In this document: piece by piece, positions 16,997 to 26,262 of the stretch
Numbering within the stretch: the first letter of the stretch is position 1
How the letters are laid out: each line of letters starts with the position of its first letter
Origin: Bacillota bacterium
GTDB taxonomy: Bacteria > Bacillota > Clostridia > Lachnospirales > Lachnospiraceae
Reading direction: 5' to 3'
Length of the DNA: 64,000 nucleotides
Assembly: GCA_023421505.1 (NCBI GenBank)
Contig: JAEZTJ010000009.1
Coordinates: 62,001 to 126,000 of the forward strand
Notes under the pieces: generated by a model
The model's database searches: none
Told to the model about the DNA's origin: nothing
The model's input: the letters and a program-made list of their open reading frames with translations, nothing else
Made by a program: the position numbers and the translations under genes

Positions 16997-18475
16997 ATGC
17001 AAACGAATGTGATGTTACAAGCTGGTAAGCGAAAATGCACTGTTCAAAGAAGCACAATAGATTGGCTCTACATAGTTCTACGATTAACTGTGTTGGTGGG
17101 AATTATTTTTCTATTCATTCCATCATTTAATCCATCACATATCACAAAATTAATGAACAGAAATTTATCTCTATTTACAACTGGAGCATCTTACAGTCAG
17201 CTGACCAGAGGGTTTGGAAGGGCATTCCGTAAGGAATGGCTCAGTGAAGCCAATATGATAAGTCTGATGATTAGTAGTCTGGTTTGTTGTATTGGAATTA
17301 TATTGCAAGGATTAAGCGCTTGTGCTACTTTAGGAAATTACCGTCTGAAGCGTATCGGTACGGTTGGAATTTTAACCGGGAGTCTCATCACTTTAGCAGG
17401 ACAAGCCGGTATTTATAGCTGCTACCATTCTCTGTTAAAGTCACCTAACATAGATAAAGTTGGTGCAGGCTTGCCAGTGTGTTTTTTCGTTCTGTTAATA
17501 GTATCGGCAGTAGTAACAATATTTGGTTTGAGCATTTTAGTTATAGGAAAACGTGCAGATAAATCAGAAAAGCTCAAGATAGAGCCCAAATTTCAATTAT
17601 TTTTAATGGCACTGCCTTTTATAGGATTGACAATAATATTTGGTTATCTACCATTGATGGGTTGGCGTTATGCTTTCTTTGACTACAAGGCTGGAGATGT
17701 GCTATCTATGAATAACTTTGTAGGAACTAAGTGGTTTACTTATTTGTTACAAAATGATGCTACCCGTAATGATATTATGCGTGTTATGAAGAACACGTTA
17801 GGTATGAGTGGTCTGGGTCTTGCAACCAGTTGGGTTAGCATGGCATTTGCAATATTTCTTTCTGAAATTAAAAGCAATCGTTTCCGTCGTTTTGTACAAA
17901 CCTTTACAACCGTTCCGAATTTTATCAGCTGGGTATTAATCTTTGCAGTAGCATTATCAATTTTTTCGGCAGATGGTTTCATCAGTAGCTTTATGGTAAG
18001 TATAGAAAAATGGGCAACTGGGACTAACATGTTAATGAGTAGTGATCATGTATGGCTGCAGATGTTATTTTGGGGTATGTGGAAGAGCTTGGGATGGGGA
18101 GCAATTGTATATATAGCTGCGATTTCAGGCATAGATCAGGAACTATATGATGCCTCCAAGGTGGATGGAGCCGGCAGATTTCAGCGTATACGCCATATCA
18201 CTGTTCCAGAATTATTGCCGACTTATTGCGTATTGCTTCTATTATCAGTTGGAAATATTCTTTCCAATGGTATGGATCAATATCTGGTTTTTGAAAATTC
18301 TGCAAATTCAGCAAATATACAGGTACTTGATTTATATGTATACACATTGGGTGTGACAAAGGGATTGATTCCGTTAACTACAGTGATTGGTATGTTGAAA
18401 TCATTTGTCAGCATTGTCTTGGTACTCGCCGCAAATAAGATCGCAAAGTTGGTACGTGGCGAGAACATCCTTTAG
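16997..18475 (+). CDS. Sugar ABC transporter permease (LplB-like) with N-terminal membrane extension
   Basis: At 492 aa this is much longer than the usual 300-330 aa. The C-terminal ~300 residues are a CUT1-type permease: FLMALPFIGLTIIFGYLPLMGWRYAFFDYK, then the EAA loop YDASKVDGAGRFQRIRHITVPELLPT that contacts the ATPase. The first ~190 residues contain about four hydrophobic segments (LTVLVGIIFLFIP, ISLMISSLVCCIGIILQ, VGILTGSLITLAG, VCFFVLLIVSAVVTIFGLSILVI) and match no permease domain I recognise. It pairs with the permease at 18488 and the lipoprotein at 19513. No ATPase gene is in the cluster, so a shared MsmX-type ATPase is likely. Confidence 0.88.
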   Translation: MQTNVMLQAGKRKCTVQRSTIDWLYIVLRLTVLVGIIFLFIPSFNPSHITKLMNRNLSLFTTGASYSQLTRGFGRAFRKEWLSEANMISLMISSLVCCIGIILQGLSACATLGNYRLKRIGTVGILTGSLITLAGQAGIYSCYHSLLKSPNIDKVGAGLPVCFFVLLIVSAVVTIFGLSILVIGKRADKSEKLKIEPKFQLFLMALPFIGLTIIFGYLPLMGWRYAFFDYKAGDVLSMNNFVGTKWFTYLLQNDATRNDIMRVMKNTLGMSGLGLATSWVSMAFAIFLSEIKSNRFRRFVQTFTTVPNFISWVLIFAVALSIFSADGFISSFMVSIEKWATGTNMLMSSDHVWLQMLFWGMWKSLGWGAIVYIAAISGIDQELYDASKVDGAGRFQRIRHITVPELLPTYCVLLLLSVGNILSNGMDQYLVFENSANSANIQVLDLYVYTLGVTKGLIPLTTVIGMLKSFVSIVLVLAANKIAKLVRGENIL

Positions 18476-18487
18476 AGGAGGGAGAAT

Positions 18488-19420
18488 ATGAAGGAGAGTA
18501 CATTGAGAACTATTAGGAAGCATAAAGAACCAACAAAAGCGAGTGATTTGATTTTTGATATCATTAACTATACTGCCTTTGGTATTTTTACTTTACTATG
18601 CATTTTCCCATTCTATTACTTGTTTATTAATACAATTAGTAATAATGATCTGGTATTAGCAGGGAAAATTAACTTTTTACCTAAGGGCATACATTTTGAC
18701 AACTATATATCCGTTATGAAGTTAGGTGATTTGGTAACTTCTCTGGGGATGACTGTAGCCCGCACGGTAATAGGTACCGTATTAATGGTTTTTGGATCTG
18801 CACTTTGTGGATATATATTCACAAAACAAGAGATGTGGCATCGTAAATTCTGGTTTCGTATTGTAATAATTATGATGTATTTAAACGCTGGTCTGATTCC
18901 TTGGTATTTAAATATGTCTATGCTGGGATTAACCAATAATTTTATGGCATATATCATTCCCTCTATCGTAGTACCATATAATCTGATTTTAGTTAAAACC
19001 TATATTGAGTCAATTCCGGCTGCACTGGAGGAGAGTGCTCAACTAGATGGAGCAAGCTACTGGCAGCGCTTTAGTAAGGTAGTGCTGCCGTTATGTAAGC
19101 CTATACTTGCTACTATAGCAATTTTTGGAGCGGTTGGACACTGGAATTCTTTTCAGGATTCGCTGATTTTAATGCAATCAAAGCCTGAATTATTTACTCT
19201 ACAGCATCGACTATATATCTATCTAAATCAAGCATCTAACCTGGCATCAACAATGCAATCCGGGGGTACCTTAAGTCAGGCGGAGGTTAGCTCCATTATG
19301 GGTATGAAGGTGGTGAAATATACCGTTGCTATGGTAACAGTTATTCCGATTATGTTATTTTACCCGTTTATGCAAAAATACTTTGAAAAAGGTATTATGT
19401 TGGGGGCAGTAAAGGGCTGA
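18488..19420 (+). CDS. Sugar ABC transporter permease (LplC/YtcP-like)
   Basis: The 310-aa protein is the second CUT1 permease, with six predicted membrane helices (for example YTAFGIFTLLCIFPFYYLFIN near the N-terminus). The EAA loop is LEESAQLDGASYWQRFSKVVLPLCKPILAT. The C-terminus KYFEKGIMLGAVKG is characteristic of the LplC/YtcP group. GAGGAGGGAG precedes the ATG, 12 bases after the upstream permease stop. It should form the heterodimeric channel with that permease to import oligosaccharides. Confidence 0.92.
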   Translation: MKESTLRTIRKHKEPTKASDLIFDIINYTAFGIFTLLCIFPFYYLFINTISNNDLVLAGKINFLPKGIHFDNYISVMKLGDLVTSLGMTVARTVIGTVLMVFGSALCGYIFTKQEMWHRKFWFRIVIIMMYLNAGLIPWYLNMSMLGLTNNFMAYIIPSIVVPYNLILVKTYIESIPAALEESAQLDGASYWQRFSKVVLPLCKPILATIAIFGAVGHWNSFQDSLILMQSKPELFTLQHRLYIYLNQASNLASTMQSGGTLSQAEVSSIMGMKVVKYTVAMVTVIPIMLFYPFMQKYFEKGIMLGAVKG

Positions 19421-19453
19421 TGAATTGCCGATGTGTGCCAAGATAATAATTTG

Positions 19454-19496
19454 TTTTCATTAACTGAGCCGAGAGGCTCTTAGTTATAAATGAAAA
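19454..19496 (+). other. Intercistronic hairpin before the binding-protein gene
   Basis: TTTTCAT, TAACT and GAGCC pair with GGCTC, AGTTA and ATGAAAA around a GAGA loop. No T tract follows, so this looks like an mRNA stabilising or processing hairpin that could raise lipoprotein expression over the permeases. Confidence 0.55.
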
Positions 19497-19512
19497 AGAA
19501 GGAGAGAGTATA

Positions 19513-21321
19513 ATGAAGAAAAAGAAAAGTATTAAGGGTATCAGTCTGTTGCTAAGTATAATGATGGCATTGACATTAGCTGCGTGTAAAGCCGATACCA
19601 AGCCGACTACGCAAGAAAGCGGAGCAGGTGTAACAACCGAAGCTTCTGATGCTTCTGCTGAAAACGAAACAACGGAGGTCGAAGGAGATGCTGAAGAAGA
19701 TTTGAGTGACATTATTCCCAAGGATACGGTAACGCTGGATGTATATTCTAAACCGGCAAACTATTCGGGAGAGCAGGTTGGGTGGTTTGCTCAAGTTTTG
19801 AAAGAAAAGTTCAATGTAAAGCTGAACATTATTCCGGATCCTGACGGTACTACCTATACTACCCGCATGGAAGCAGGTGATATGGGAGATATCGTTATCT
19901 GGGGTGCCATCGATGATAAATATCAAGATGCTATTGCAAAGGGGATGCTGATGGATTGGAATGAGGATAATCTGTTAGCAGATTATGGACCCTTTATTAA
20001 TGAGCATATGCAGGCTGCACTTCAAAAAAACAAAGATATTTCCGGTGGTACTTTATATGGGTTAGGCAATAATATAGGTGTAAATTCTACAGATATCTCC
20101 AGCTTTACCTATGCATGGTCAACTCGCTGGGATTTGTATAAGAAGCTTGAATATCCTAAGGTTAAGAATATGAATGACTTTGCTGATGTACTAATTAAGA
20201 TGCAGCAGCTAGAACCTACTGACGAAAATGGTAAAAAGACGTTTGCAGTATCCTTATTTAGTGATTGGGATGGAAATATGGTAATGTTTCCTAAGTCAAT
20301 GGTTACAGCTTACTATGGTTATGATGAATTTGGAATTGGTTTTTATGATTCGAAAACGCAGACCTATATTCCAGCTGTTGCTGAGAATAGCCCCTATATA
20401 GATATGTTGAGATTTTACAACAAGCTTTATCAGGCTGGTGCAATGGATCCAGACTCAGAGATACAAGGCTTTGATGGTTGCGCTGAGGATTATCGTAATG
20501 GCACTGCTTTATTTACACCATTTAGTTTCTTGGGATCCGATGCGTACAACAGTCAGGCGCATATTGAAGCTGGGAAAGGTATGTTTACCTTAATTCCAGA
20601 GGAAGCTTCTCCTATTAATTATGGTCAAAGTATTTATGGTGGAGATTATATTTGGTCGATTGGCTCCAACACAGAGTATCCTGAATTGTGTATGGCTATT
20701 ATCAATTGGTTATCGACACCTGAGGGCATGATGACTGAATTATATGGACCCAAGGATGTCTGCTGGTATTATGATGAGGAGGGTAAGACTCATTTTACTG
20801 ATCTGGGTCTGGCTTGTGCTACCGACGGTGATACAGAGCTGAAAGATGGATATAGCGGATTATTTAGAGATGGACAGGATAAGATGACTATAACCACATG
20901 GGCGTTGGATGCAAAAAATCTGGATTCTGATGGAGAAACCTATAACAGAAAATACTGGGCAAGCAATAAAGATACAGCTGCGTCTACGATTGAGGGGGAT
21001 TGGAGGAATTATGCAGGGGCTTCCTCAACGGATGAGTATTTAGCATCCAGGCCTTATACACTGTCGCCTGGGACTACTTATTCACCGACTGTAAAGACGG
21101 ATGAGCTGACTGTTACATGGAATCAGGTTATAGAATGTGTTAAGAACTATTCCTGGAGGGCTATGTATGCTTCCTCTAATTCAGATTTTGAAAGCATTAT
21201 AAAAGAAATGATTTCAACAGCAGAAAGCTATGGTCTGACAGATTGTAATGAATATCAGGAAAACGAAGCACAAAGGCGTAAGGCAGCAGAGGATGCAGCA
21301 TTGGCAGCTTCTGGGAACTAA
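19513..21321 (+). CDS. Extracellular sugar-binding lipoprotein of the ABC importer
   Basis: The 602-aa protein has a lipoprotein signal, ISLLLSIMMALTLAAC, with the lipidated cysteine at C25. An acidic, Thr/Ser-rich linker follows (residues 27-65). The rest resembles the large solute-binding proteins (LplA/YtcQ type, about 500-550 aa) that accompany LplB/LplC permeases. It would capture xylo- or arabinoxylo-oligosaccharides at the outer membrane face. GGAGAG precedes the ATG. The C-terminal tail is charged and Ala-rich. The ligand is inferred from the flanking GH43 genes. Confidence 0.9.
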   Translation: MKKKKSIKGISLLLSIMMALTLAACKADTKPTTQESGAGVTTEASDASAENETTEVEGDAEEDLSDIIPKDTVTLDVYSKPANYSGEQVGWFAQVLKEKFNVKLNIIPDPDGTTYTTRMEAGDMGDIVIWGAIDDKYQDAIAKGMLMDWNEDNLLADYGPFINEHMQAALQKNKDISGGTLYGLGNNIGVNSTDISSFTYAWSTRWDLYKKLEYPKVKNMNDFADVLIKMQQLEPTDENGKKTFAVSLFSDWDGNMVMFPKSMVTAYYGYDEFGIGFYDSKTQTYIPAVAENSPYIDMLRFYNKLYQAGAMDPDSEIQGFDGCAEDYRNGTALFTPFSFLGSDAYNSQAHIEAGKGMFTLIPEEASPINYGQSIYGGDYIWSIGSNTEYPELCMAIINWLSTPEGMMTELYGPKDVCWYYDEEGKTHFTDLGLACATDGDTELKDGYSGLFRDGQDKMTITTWALDAKNLDSDGETYNRKYWASNKDTAASTIEGDWRNYAGASSTDEYLASRPYTLSPGTTYSPTVKTDELTVTWNQVIECVKNYSWRAMYASSNSDFESIIKEMISTAESYGLTDCNEYQENEAQRRKAAEDAALAASGN

Positions 21322-21357
21322 ACTTAACGGATAAGCGTTTTTTAAGGACAAATTAGG

Positions 21358-21409
21358 CTCTGCAAGATAGACACAGTAAAGAAACTGTACTTAGCTTGCA
21401 GAGTTTTTT
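21358..21409 (+). terminator. Terminator after the binding-protein gene
   Basis: CTCTGCAAG pairs with CTTGCAGAG, with an inner ACAGT/ACTGT stem, followed by TTTTTT. It separates the first four genes of the cluster from the second GH43 gene unless read through. Confidence 0.85.
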
Positions 21410-21508
21410 ATGAATTAGAGAATATATGATTCAGACTTGATTTTATAAGGCGACTCTAATTATTAAAGAAAGGGTTGCGTTTTCAGCGCAATAAGGTGGT
21501 TAATAGCT

Positions 21509-22834
21509 ATGGCGAATCCTTTTCTATCGTTATGGGAATATATCCCGGATGGAGAACCTCGTGTGTTTGGGGACAGGGTATATATTTACGGTTCTCATGA
21601 TAAAGCAGGGTCAGATTCCTTTTGTGATAATAAATTAAAAGTATGGTCGGCACCATTAAATAATCTTAACTTCTGGCAGTGCCATGGCGACTGCTTTCAT
21701 ACGAAATCGGATAGGGATCACCCTTCTGATGTAGATTGGTCGGAGCGGGAGCTTTATGCTCCTGATGTGGTTGAGAAAGATGGAAAGTATTATCTTTTTG
21801 CCTATGTTGTAGATTCGAAGGGGTGTGTGGCAGTCAGCGACAAACCGGAAGGGCCGTTTCAATTACTGTCAAAGTATCAGTACCCTATGCCAGATAATTT
21901 AGAAGGGTTCGATAGGGGGATTTTTGTAGACCCAGGTGTATTCGTTGATGAGGATGGAAAGGTATATATTTATTGTGGATATGAGCGCTCTTATATGGCG
22001 GAAGTCAATCCCGATAATATGTATGAAATTTTGGAAGGTTCCTTCCAAAAGCATATCATCCCGGTAGATGAACCGTTTGCCTTTTTTGAAGCCTGCTCTA
22101 TGCGTAAGATAGGCGATATTTATTACATGATTTATTCACCCAAAAGAGGTAGCTGTCTTGCCTATGCTACTTCAAAGTCGCCCAAAGGTCCATTTACATA
22201 TCGAGGAATTATTGTTGATAATGGTGAGGATTATCCAGGCGGTAATAATCATGGCTCAATTTGTTGTATAAATGAACAATGGTATATTTTTTATCATCGA
22301 ATGACGAATAACACAGTTTTTTCCAGAAGAGCCTGTGTGGAAAAAATTCAAATCTGTTCGGATGGTACAATCCCACAGATAAAGATGACTTCTTTGGGGT
22401 TTGAAGTGGCCTTGAATCCATACAGGCAGACACCTGCGGATATCGCCTGTATTATAAAAGGAGGAGCCTTTGTTACAGAACGCAACGAACTTGACAGAGT
22501 GGTGACTAATATTCAAAAGGGATGCGTTATTGGATTTCGATATTTTGATTTTGGCTATGATAATTCCAGTGAAACAATGGAGTTTGCTGTAAAAATCAGG
22601 GGAATTGGATGTCGTAGTAGAATTAAAATCATGTTGGATGATTATGAGAACGGTACTGTAATTGGTATTTGTGAGATAGGTATGGATGATCAAATTTGCA
22701 GAGCAGTGGTTAGAAATGTTACAGGGAATCATGCATTATTTCTATTAGCTGAGGATATCGCAGAAGGTTGGGGGGCCCAAATGTTTCAAGGAAGACAATT
22801 ATTTGAAATAGAGTCTTTTGTATTTACAAAGTGA
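21509..22834 (+). CDS. GH43 family glycoside hydrolase (arabinofuranosidase/xylosidase type)
   Basis: A 441-aa cytoplasmic protein. The GH43 triad is visible as D14 in YIPDGEPRVFGDRVYIYGSHD, D141 in FVDPGVFVDEDG and E194 in FFEACSMRKIGDIYYMIYS. The propeller ends near residue 310. The C-terminal ~120 residues form a beta-rich domain of CBM6-like size, with no confident assignment. It probably trims arabinose or xylose side groups from imported oligosaccharides, complementing the first GH43. It follows a terminator and may have its own promoter. The start is the ATG at 21509; the upstream AAGGTGG (spaced 10 bases) is only moderate. Confidence 0.88.
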   Translation: MANPFLSLWEYIPDGEPRVFGDRVYIYGSHDKAGSDSFCDNKLKVWSAPLNNLNFWQCHGDCFHTKSDRDHPSDVDWSERELYAPDVVEKDGKYYLFAYVVDSKGCVAVSDKPEGPFQLLSKYQYPMPDNLEGFDRGIFVDPGVFVDEDGKVYIYCGYERSYMAEVNPDNMYEILEGSFQKHIIPVDEPFAFFEACSMRKIGDIYYMIYSPKRGSCLAYATSKSPKGPFTYRGIIVDNGEDYPGGNNHGSICCINEQWYIFYHRMTNNTVFSRRACVEKIQICSDGTIPQIKMTSLGFEVALNPYRQTPADIACIIKGGAFVTERNELDRVVTNIQKGCVIGFRYFDFGYDNSSETMEFAVKIRGIGCRSRIKIMLDDYENGTVIGICEIGMDDQICRAVVRNVTGNHALFLLAEDIAEGWGAQMFQGRQLFEIESFVFTK

Positions 22835-22892
22835 AAGAAATTTAAGATTTAGTGAAAGAATAAGTATCAGACGTCAGAGTGACCTCTGAAAA

Positions 22893-22932
22893 GCCGGCAC
22901 CCTTCAGCAATAGAAGATGGTAGCCGGTTTTT
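22893..22932 (+). terminator. Terminator after the second GH43 gene
   Basis: GCCGGC and CC pair with GG and GCCGG (one A/A mismatch), followed by TTTTT. It marks the right end of the xylan cluster. Confidence 0.8.
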
Positions 22933-23023
22933 GTTCCATAAAAAGCTTGTAACGTTTATATTAGTGTTGTACTATTTCAATATATCGTGATAAAATGATG
23001 AAAATACCCAAATGGAGAATAAC

Positions 23024-23734
23024 ATGCAGTTATCAAAACGTTTAAAGACAGTGGCAGAACTTGTAACACCGGGAAATCGAGTGGCGGATGTTGGCTGTGA
23101 CCATGCCTATACCTCAATTTATCTGGCAAAACAGAAGATTTCATCATATATTATTGCAATGGATATTAATCAAGGCCCGTTAGATAGAGCCGAAGAAAAT
23201 ATAATAAAGTATCAATGTGAAGAGCTAATAGAGGTGCGAAAATCTGACGGCTTAAGAAAACTGATGCCCAATGAAGCGGATACTATAATTATAGCCGGAA
23301 TGGGTGGCGGACTTACATCTCAAATTTTATCGGAGTGTATGGAAATAGTGAAAGAAACTAAGGAGCTGATACTACAGCCTCAATCTGAGATATTTAAAGT
23401 GAGGCAGCTGCTGACGGATTATAATTTTATCATAATAAATGAGAATATGATAAAGGATGAAGGTAAATATTATGTTATAATAAAGGCAGTTCCTCTAGAG
23501 GATATCGATAATGTGGAGTCCTATCAACTGATCAGGAAAGAACATATTTATTATGGGAGACTGCTTCTGGAACAGAAGAACAAGATACTGGAAGAATATT
23601 TAATCTGGGATTTAAAAATATGTGATGAAATACTAAAAACAATGGAAGATGGAAAATCCGATTCCGCACTGCAGCGTAAAAATGAAATTCAGGACAGGAT
23701 TGATTTGAACCGCGCTGGACTAGCTTATTATTAG
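23024..23734 (+). CDS. trmK: tRNA (adenine(22)-N1)-methyltransferase TrmK
   Basis: The 236-aa protein begins MQLSKRLKTVAELVTPGNRVADVGCDHAYTSIYLAKQ. This is the TrmK signature, with the SAM-binding VADVGCDHAY motif. IIIAGMGGGLTSQIL is the catalytic-region motif. A helical C-terminal part follows. It methylates N1 of A22 in tRNA. The ATG at 23024 is 4-5 bases after GGAGAA, and an upstream in-frame ATG at 23012 precedes the ribosome binding site. In many Firmicutes trmK follows rpoD directly and precedes an NIF3-like gene. Here an 8-kb sugar cluster intervenes and no NIF3 gene follows. Confidence 0.92.
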   Translation: MQLSKRLKTVAELVTPGNRVADVGCDHAYTSIYLAKQKISSYIIAMDINQGPLDRAEENIIKYQCEELIEVRKSDGLRKLMPNEADTIIIAGMGGGLTSQILSECMEIVKETKELILQPQSEIFKVRQLLTDYNFIIINENMIKDEGKYYVIIKAVPLEDIDNVESYQLIRKEHIYYGRLLLEQKNKILEEYLIWDLKICDEILKTMEDGKSDSALQRKNEIQDRIDLNRAGLAYY

Positions 23735-23774
23735 TGTGGGAAGAACTCCACGCGTTTCGCATAACTGTCAATAG

Positions 23775-23955
23775 GAGGCCCAAAGCCTTGCATACGAGGC
23801 TTGTTAAGAATAGCAAAAGACGCTATTCTTCAGGATTTATGCCCAAAAGGCATAGGTGTTAGTGTGAATTATTGAAAAGAATAATTCACACCTCAAAGTT
23901 TGTGCCTGCGTCATCCTCGGCACAAACTAATTCAAAGGGCAGGCATGTTATGTTA
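23775..23955 (+). repeat. Dispersed structured repeat R1, copy B (long form)
   Basis: 181 bases from GGAGGCCCAAAGCC to CATGTTATGTTA. The core hairpin AAGAATAGC/GCTATTCTT and the following CAGGATTTATGCCC match the other copies. The middle carries a perfect 12-bp hairpin (GTGTGAATTATT / AATAATTCACAC, 23862-23891) that other copies lack, then the common tail GGCACAAACTAATTC. It lies between trmK and the nucleoside kinase gene. Confidence 0.85.
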
Positions 23956-24028
23956 TTATGAAAAATAAGAAGGATAATATAACATAAGAATAAAGAATTT
24001 GGCAGAGAATAGATGGGAATGGTTGGTT

Positions 24029-24102
24029 AGTGTGAAAAAAGTGCATCTTCACACTTTGGAAGAAGCTTATAATGACACGCTGTGCTCATTCCAAGCTTCT
24101 TC
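24029..24102 (+). other. Tandem hairpins in the leader of the nucleoside kinase gene
   Basis: AGTGTGAA (24029-24036) pairs with TTCACACT (24048-24055). GAAGAAGCTT (24059-24068) pairs with AAGCTTCTTC (24093-24102). No T tract follows either. The first shares GTGTGAA with hairpins in R1 copy B and at 47862. Function unknown. Confidence 0.5.
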
Positions 24103-24146
24103 ATCACTATTTGAGATGTCGCAAAGCGGCGTCATAGGAGGTTAAG

Positions 24147-25811
24147 ATGAGCGATAAAATAAAAATATTTATAAATGATATAGAATATGAATATCCAAGT
24201 AACACAACGCTTCTTGAAATAAGCCGGGATTTTCAGAAGGATTACAAAGAACAGATTATATTAGCTTTTGCAAATAATAAACTTAGAGAATTATTTAAAA
24301 GGGCAGCCGATAACAGCCACATACGTTTTGTCACAACGGCGGAAGATGCAGGCGGCAAAACTTATATGCGGGGTATGATTTTGGTTATGCTCAAAGCCTT
24401 CTATGCGGAATTTGGTACGGAAAACGTTGATAAGGTATCAATAGAATATACGATAGGGAATGGTCTTTACTGTGATTACGCCGGAAAGATACCGATTACC
24501 AAAGAGCGCATTCAGGCCGTAAAGAAAAGAATGCAGGATATCGTTGAACGGGATATCCCTTTTATTAAGCGTAGTATTGGAACGGATGATGCAATAGAGT
24601 TATTCCGACATTATCGGATGTATGATAAGGAAAAGCTTTTTCGTTATAGGCGTGTATCAAAGGCAAATATCTATAATCTGGATGGTTTTGAGGATTATTA
24701 CTATGGATATATGCCGCCGAGCTCCGGCATGTTAAAATATTTTAATTTAATAGAATATGATACAGGTTTTCTGCTGATCCTTCCTAAAAAGAAGATGCCT
24801 ACAGTAGTAGAAGCTTTTACTCCGCAGGTAAAACTGTTTGAGACTCTAAAGGAAGCAAATCAGTGGGCAAAAATGCTTGAGATACCGAATGTAGGAGCAC
24901 TAAATGATGTGATAGCCCAGGGAAAAATGAATGAACTGATACTAGTTCAAGAGGCACTTCAGGAAAAGAAAATCAGCGATATAGCTGAGATGATTAAAGC
25001 TTCCGGTAAGAGCAAATTCATTATGATAGCCGGCCCCTCCTCTTCCGGAAAGACAACCTTCTCCTATCGTCTGAGCATTCAGCTTAAGGCACATGGATTA
25101 AAACCTCATCCTATTGCTGTCGATAATTATTTTGTGGATAGAGAGAAAACACCGAAGGATGAAAAGGGAAATTTTAATTTTGAATGTCTTCAGGCAATTG
25201 ATGTTGAGCAATTTAATAAAGATATGACTGATTTACTGAATGGTAAAACGGTTGACATACCAAATTTTAATTTTCTATCCGGGAAAAGAGAATATAAGGG
25301 AAACTATCTAACATTAGGACCGGAGGATATACTGGTTATTGAAGGGATCCATGGCCTAAATGATGCCTTATCCTATTCCTTACCAAGAGAAAGTAAATTT
25401 AAGATTTATATCAGTGCATTAACGCAGCTAAATATCGATGAGCATAACCGGATTCCTACTACAGATGGTCGTTTAATTCGCAGAATGGTGCGTGATGCAC
25501 GAACCAGGGGAGCTTCTGCACAGAGGACCATTTCAATGTGGCCGTCTGTACGAAGGGGAGAGGATGAGAATATATTTCCTTTTCAAGAGGATGCAGATGT
25601 TATGTTTAATTCTGCATTAATCTACGAACTGGCCGTATTAAAGCTGTATGCGGAACCAATTTTATTTGGAATTGACAGAAATTGTGAGGAATATATCGAG
25701 GCAAAGAGGTTATTAAAGTTTCTTGATTATTTTGTAGGCACACCCAGTGAAGTGGTACCGCAAAATTCAATTCTGAAGGAGTTTGTCGGGGGCAGCTGCT
25801 TTAAAGTATGA
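24147..25811 (+). CDS. Nucleoside kinase: TGS/ThrRS-like N-terminus fused to uridine kinase domain
   Basis: This 554-aa protein has a TGS-like ubiquitin-fold domain (residues 1-65), then a segment like the threonyl-tRNA synthetase second domain. The C-terminal uridine kinase/phosphoribulokinase domain has Walker A GPSSSGKTT at 296-304, followed by HPIAVDNYFVDREKTP and DILVIEGIHGLND. Such fusions are common in clostridia. The kinase part should phosphorylate uridine/cytidine or a related nucleoside; the role of the synthetase-like half is unknown. GGAGG precedes the ATG. The next element, rnpB, is on the other strand. Confidence 0.88.
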   Translation: MSDKIKIFINDIEYEYPSNTTLLEISRDFQKDYKEQIILAFANNKLRELFKRAADNSHIRFVTTAEDAGGKTYMRGMILVMLKAFYAEFGTENVDKVSIEYTIGNGLYCDYAGKIPITKERIQAVKKRMQDIVERDIPFIKRSIGTDDAIELFRHYRMYDKEKLFRYRRVSKANIYNLDGFEDYYYGYMPPSSGMLKYFNLIEYDTGFLLILPKKKMPTVVEAFTPQVKLFETLKEANQWAKMLEIPNVGALNDVIAQGKMNELILVQEALQEKKISDIAEMIKASGKSKFIMIAGPSSSGKTTFSYRLSIQLKAHGLKPHPIAVDNYFVDREKTPKDEKGNFNFECLQAIDVEQFNKDMTDLLNGKTVDIPNFNFLSGKREYKGNYLTLGPEDILVIEGIHGLNDALSYSLPRESKFKIYISALTQLNIDEHNRIPTTDGRLIRRMVRDARTRGASAQRTISMWPSVRRGEDENIFPFQEDADVMFNSALIYELAVLKLYAEPILFGIDRNCEEYIEAKRLLKFLDYFVGTPSEVVPQNSILKEFVGGSCFKV

Positions 25812-25837
25812 TAGGAATGCTTAGTAGTTTATTGAAT

Positions 25838-25868
25838 AAAACAAAAAACACCCGCCGTAAGGCGGGTG
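25838..25868 (-). terminator. Terminator of rnpB
   Basis: On the minus strand CACCCGCC pairs with GGCGGGTG across TTAC, followed by TTTTTTGTTTT. It lies just after the 3' end of RNase P RNA. Confidence 0.92.
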
Positions 25869-25885
25869 AAATAGTCATATGATAT

Positions 25886-26255
25886 GAGTAGCACTATAAG
25901 CCGGGTTCTGTATTAGATGATCATCTATCTTGACCACATGTCGCCATATGGCTCAAATACCCGCTTGCGCAGATACTACGCGACCAACCCTAAAGCACGG
26001 CGGGCAGCCGTATCGCTTTATGTTCGGTCTTGCTTCGAGTGGGGTTTACATCTGCCCCTGCTGTTACCAGCAAGGCGGTGGTCTCTTAAGCCACCTTTCC
26101 ATCCTTACCCAAATATTTAAAAATAAATAATTCGGCGGTATATTTCTGTTGCACTAGCCTTGGAGTCGCCTCCACCGGACGTTATCCGGCACTCTGCCCT
26201 GTGAAGCCCGGACTTTCCTCACCTATAAATAGGCGCGATCATCTGTACTACTCAC
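25886..26255 (-). ncRNA. rnpB: RNase P RNA
   Basis: On the minus strand the conserved 5' block GAGGAAAGTCCGGGCTTC is followed by ACAGGGCAGAGTGCCGG and later by GAAGCAAGACCGAAC and GGTTGGTCGCG. The 3' end carries ACAGAACCCGGCTTAT. These are the universally conserved P4 and neighbouring segments. GAGTAG near the 5' end pairs with CTACTC at the 3' end (P1). Length is about 370 nt. As the ribozyme of RNase P it trims tRNA 5' leaders. Exact ends are estimated from P1 and the promoter. Confidence 0.97.
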
Positions 26256-26262
26256 AGCTGTT

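Noticed and set aside
22256..22732. 158-codon minus-strand ORF opposite the second GH43
   Set aside because: Shadow frame with no ribosome binding site and no recognisable motif. The plus-strand frame carries the catalytic glutamate and C-terminal domain.
25917..26130. Two overlapping plus-strand ORFs of 66-67 codons
   Set aside because: They lie wholly inside the RNase P RNA gene read antisense and have no ribosome binding site.
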